A stretch of 64,000 bases of DNA from Neocallimastix lanati (nom. inval.) (Eukaryota > Neocallimastigomycota > Neocallimastigomycetes > Neocallimastigales > Neocallimastigaceae): NCBI GenBank assembly GCA_016946835.1, contig JACVTC010000149.1, positions 216,501 through 280,500 on the forward strand. Direction: 5' to 3'. Shown piece after piece: positions 61,981 to 64,000 of the stretch. Each line of letters begins with the position of its first letter. The first letter of the stretch is position 1. A program made the translations under genes and the position numbers. The notes beneath the pieces were generated by a model. That model was not told where the DNA came from, searched no databases, and saw nothing but the letters and a program-made list of their open reading frames with translations.

Positions 61981-62930
61981 GATTATTAATAGTATAATAT
62001 TAAAACAATTATAATTCCCACCATAATATATATATATTATATATATATATTTTGTACATTTTAAATTTTACTTATGAATTTTACAATGCAAATTTATTTT
62101 TTTTTTTTTTTAAACAAAAAAAATTTTTTTTTTCAATACAATATTTTGTTTATGCAATATTTTTTTTATTTTTAAAATTTATATATAATTTTAATTTCAA
62201 TTGCAAATTCAAGCCCATGTTAATTTATTTTTTTTTTTTCAATTCAAATTCATATAATTATATTATACATAATTGTTTTTATATTAAAGTACTAAAATTA
62301 ATATGTAACTTAACCAACAAAAAAAAAAATGTAATTAAAAATTATAACTTTTTAATAAAGAAAAAGTTATATATAAAAAAAAAATAAAAAATTTTAAAAA
62401 AAAAAATTAATGAAGACTTAAATTGAAGTGTATTGATTACAAGAATTTATTAGATTTTAATTTATTAAAGGAAATATTAAATAAGGAAACAAAACATTGG
62501 CATAATATAATTACGTTTAGGAATTTCATAAAATTAGAAATTATAAAATTTGGAAAAATAAATTATTGCAAAATAGCACTTAATATGTAATGATTAGAAT
62601 AATAATTAAAATAATAGTAAAATAAATAATATAATATTTATATATAATTGTATAGTTAAGGATTAATACTTGATAAATCTTTATTTTCAAAAAAAAAAAA
62701 AAAAAAAAAAAAAAAAGATTTATTTCAAATTTTCTTTTGTGAGAGAAAAAAAAAAAAATTGATAAATAAATTAAAATTCATACACCATTGTAATGAAACT
62801 ATTAAAAATGAAACTTTAATATTTCTAAATCATTATTACTGAGAATATACTGAGAATAATGACTATAATAACTTATCATAAGAAATTCAGAATCTTATGT
62901 TCTTTCTATGGGTTAGGGTAAATATATTGT
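61823..62930. other. AT-rich 3' flank
   Basis: A/T runs. The Phe/Lys-rich reading at 62052-62387 is low complexity. No gene seen. Confidence 0.75.
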
Positions 62931-62935
62931 TACAA

Positions 62936-63333
62936 ATATTAATAATATAGAATTAAGTACTGATTCTAATAGTAGTAATAAAGTGTATAACAATAATAAT
63001 AATAATAATAATAATAATACTATAATTATAGCAACAGCAATAGTGTTGTTAGTAATAGTAATAGTATTGATAGTGAAAATAGGAATATTAATATAAGTGA
63101 TAATGAAAATAATAGTATCGTTACTAATAATGCTGTGAGTAGATCTGTGGGCTCTCTTTGTAGAAATTATGCTTCGGGCTAATACTCTACAAGAATTTCT
63201 ATTTCGACTATATAAGCGCAAACTAACCAGGAGCGTCAATGCTGAAAATTTAGTAAGATAGGCTAGTAGGGCCAATGCCTCTGAAGGAGAAGACCGTAAT
63301 TTCTTTCAGATAATCAATTCAAACCCTAATCCA
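62936..63333 (+). pseudogene. Asn/Ser-rich coding-like remnant, perhaps the 5' part of a LINE
   Basis: Plus-strand frames read INNIELSTDSNSSNKVYNNN with an AAT array (63000-63020), then, in a shifted frame, SVVSNSNSIDSENRNINISD and NNAVSRSVGSLCRNYASG, and in a further frame ANTLQEFLFRLYKRKLTRSV with NAENLVR, a stop, and ASRANASEGEDRNFFQIINS. Base composition is coding-like and the frame is broken twice and stopped once. It lies 270 bases before LINE reverse transcriptase sequence on the same strand, hence the guess; no domain confirms it. Confidence 0.35.
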
Positions 63334-63604
63334 TAATGATATGAGGTTTGTTGCATAGGAACTTTTTTCTGAATTTATTAATACACTATATTTTGAGTAT
63401 TACTTTCATCTCATATTTCTTTTTAAAAAATTATTATATTCAATTTGGACAAATAATATTTATTTTTTTATTAATTTTGTGTTTTTTCAAAAAAAAAAAT
63501 TTTTGTTTAATTAATTGATGAATAAATAAAATAAATAAAGTTGAAGATCGAATTAATTGCTCTAATAAAAAAAAAAAAAAAAAAAAAAAAAAAACATTAA
63601 ACTA

Positions 63605-64000
63605 TAAAAATGTTGTGGCGGCCTATTTGTTGATGATATTGTCTTGTTGGCCCCTACAAAATCCTCATTTAAAAACTTTTTAAATTAATGCTCATGGTTG
63701 AGCTATAAAAAATGAAATGACCTTTGGAATCAGTAAATGTGCTACATTTATTGTTAAACCAAAGAGTTTTATATCTTCAAGACATCATGAAATTCCTACA
63801 TTTAATCTTGGAATGAACCGTCTAACGAGCATTAATCATTAGACATATCTTGGATTACCTTTCGATGAATCATTGATTTTAGAGCGTATTATTGCTAAGA
63901 TGTACAGTAAAATAAATTATATGTTTAACTCTTTCTTTAGATTATTAACCAAAAGGAATGCACCTTATTACTTTAAAACTCGTATTCTAATTTTTATGGT
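63605..64000 (+). pseudogene. LINE reverse transcriptase fragment, runs off the window
   Basis: CCGGLFVDDIVLLAPTKSSF (motif C with both Asp) is followed by AIKNEMTFGISKCATFIVKP and YLGLPFDESLILERI, matching the same segments of the LINE at 24110-24400 (CCGGLFADDIVLVAPSK, AIKNEMTFGINKCATLVVKP, YLGIPFDESLSL). Stops and a small deletion occur near 63682 and 63840. It begins abruptly after a poly(A) run at 63569-63593, and its 3' end lies beyond the window. Confidence 0.85.

Noticed and set aside
62052-62387. 111-residue Phe/Lys-rich ORF downstream of the scaffoldin-like gene
   Set aside because: Made of A/T runs; no domain or coding-like composition.

Overview
The window looks like nuclear DNA of an anaerobic gut fungus (Neocallimastigomycota; genus not determined). 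It is overwhelmingly A+T, full of homopolymer runs, AAT/ATT trinucleotide arrays and other short tandem repeats. Genes are few, with short AT-rich introns (GTAAGT/GTAAAT donors). The last large gene has the Cys/Tyr-rich repeat style of the scaffoldin-like proteins known from gut-fungal cellulosomes. This identification rests on base composition and protein style, not on a database match.

Layout. 0-7.4 kb, minus strand: one intact three-exon gene (6198-7379) for a helix-turn-helix-like protein whose frame closes only if a 5-nt micro-exon is used, plus two decayed copies of its first exon (about 3.4 and 1.3 kb). 7.4-15.9 kb: AT-rich DNA with local duplications and one copy of a dispersed repeat. 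15.9-17.6 kb: a ruined MULE-type transposase followed by a SINE with a tRNA-like head and a perfect 15-bp target-site duplication. 18-23.3 kb: simple repeats, a pentanucleotide satellite and an unidentified GC-richer island. 23.39-25.8 kb: a 5'-truncated LINE with poly(A) tail and probable 12-bp target-site duplication. 26-32.6 kb: AT-rich spacer with a heptanucleotide array and one possible 28-codon ORF. 32.6-34.1 kb: an intact single-exon gene for an Asn/Ser/Thr-rich protein. 38.2-47.0 kb: a repeat and transposon graveyard holding a LINE scrap, satellites and one plus-strand Ty1/copia skeleton interrupted by microsatellites, a minisatellite, a second SINE copy and an inverted copia fragment. 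53.3-54.4 kb: a three-exon gene for a small type I membrane protein with a Cys-rich ectodomain. 57.5-61.8 kb: a two-exon gene for a 1385-residue secreted, probably GPI-anchored scaffoldin-like repeat protein. 62.9-64.0 kb: the start of another LINE copy running off the window.

The four host genes show no operon-like relation. The two at 53-62 kb share strand and secretory-pathway features (signal peptides, Cys-rich exteriors, membrane attachment), so both products probably sit at the cell surface. Most other complex sequence is explained by LINE, copia, MULE, SINE and an unclassified dispersed repeat. Exon structures and the reading of decayed elements were done by eye; no alignment or search was run.
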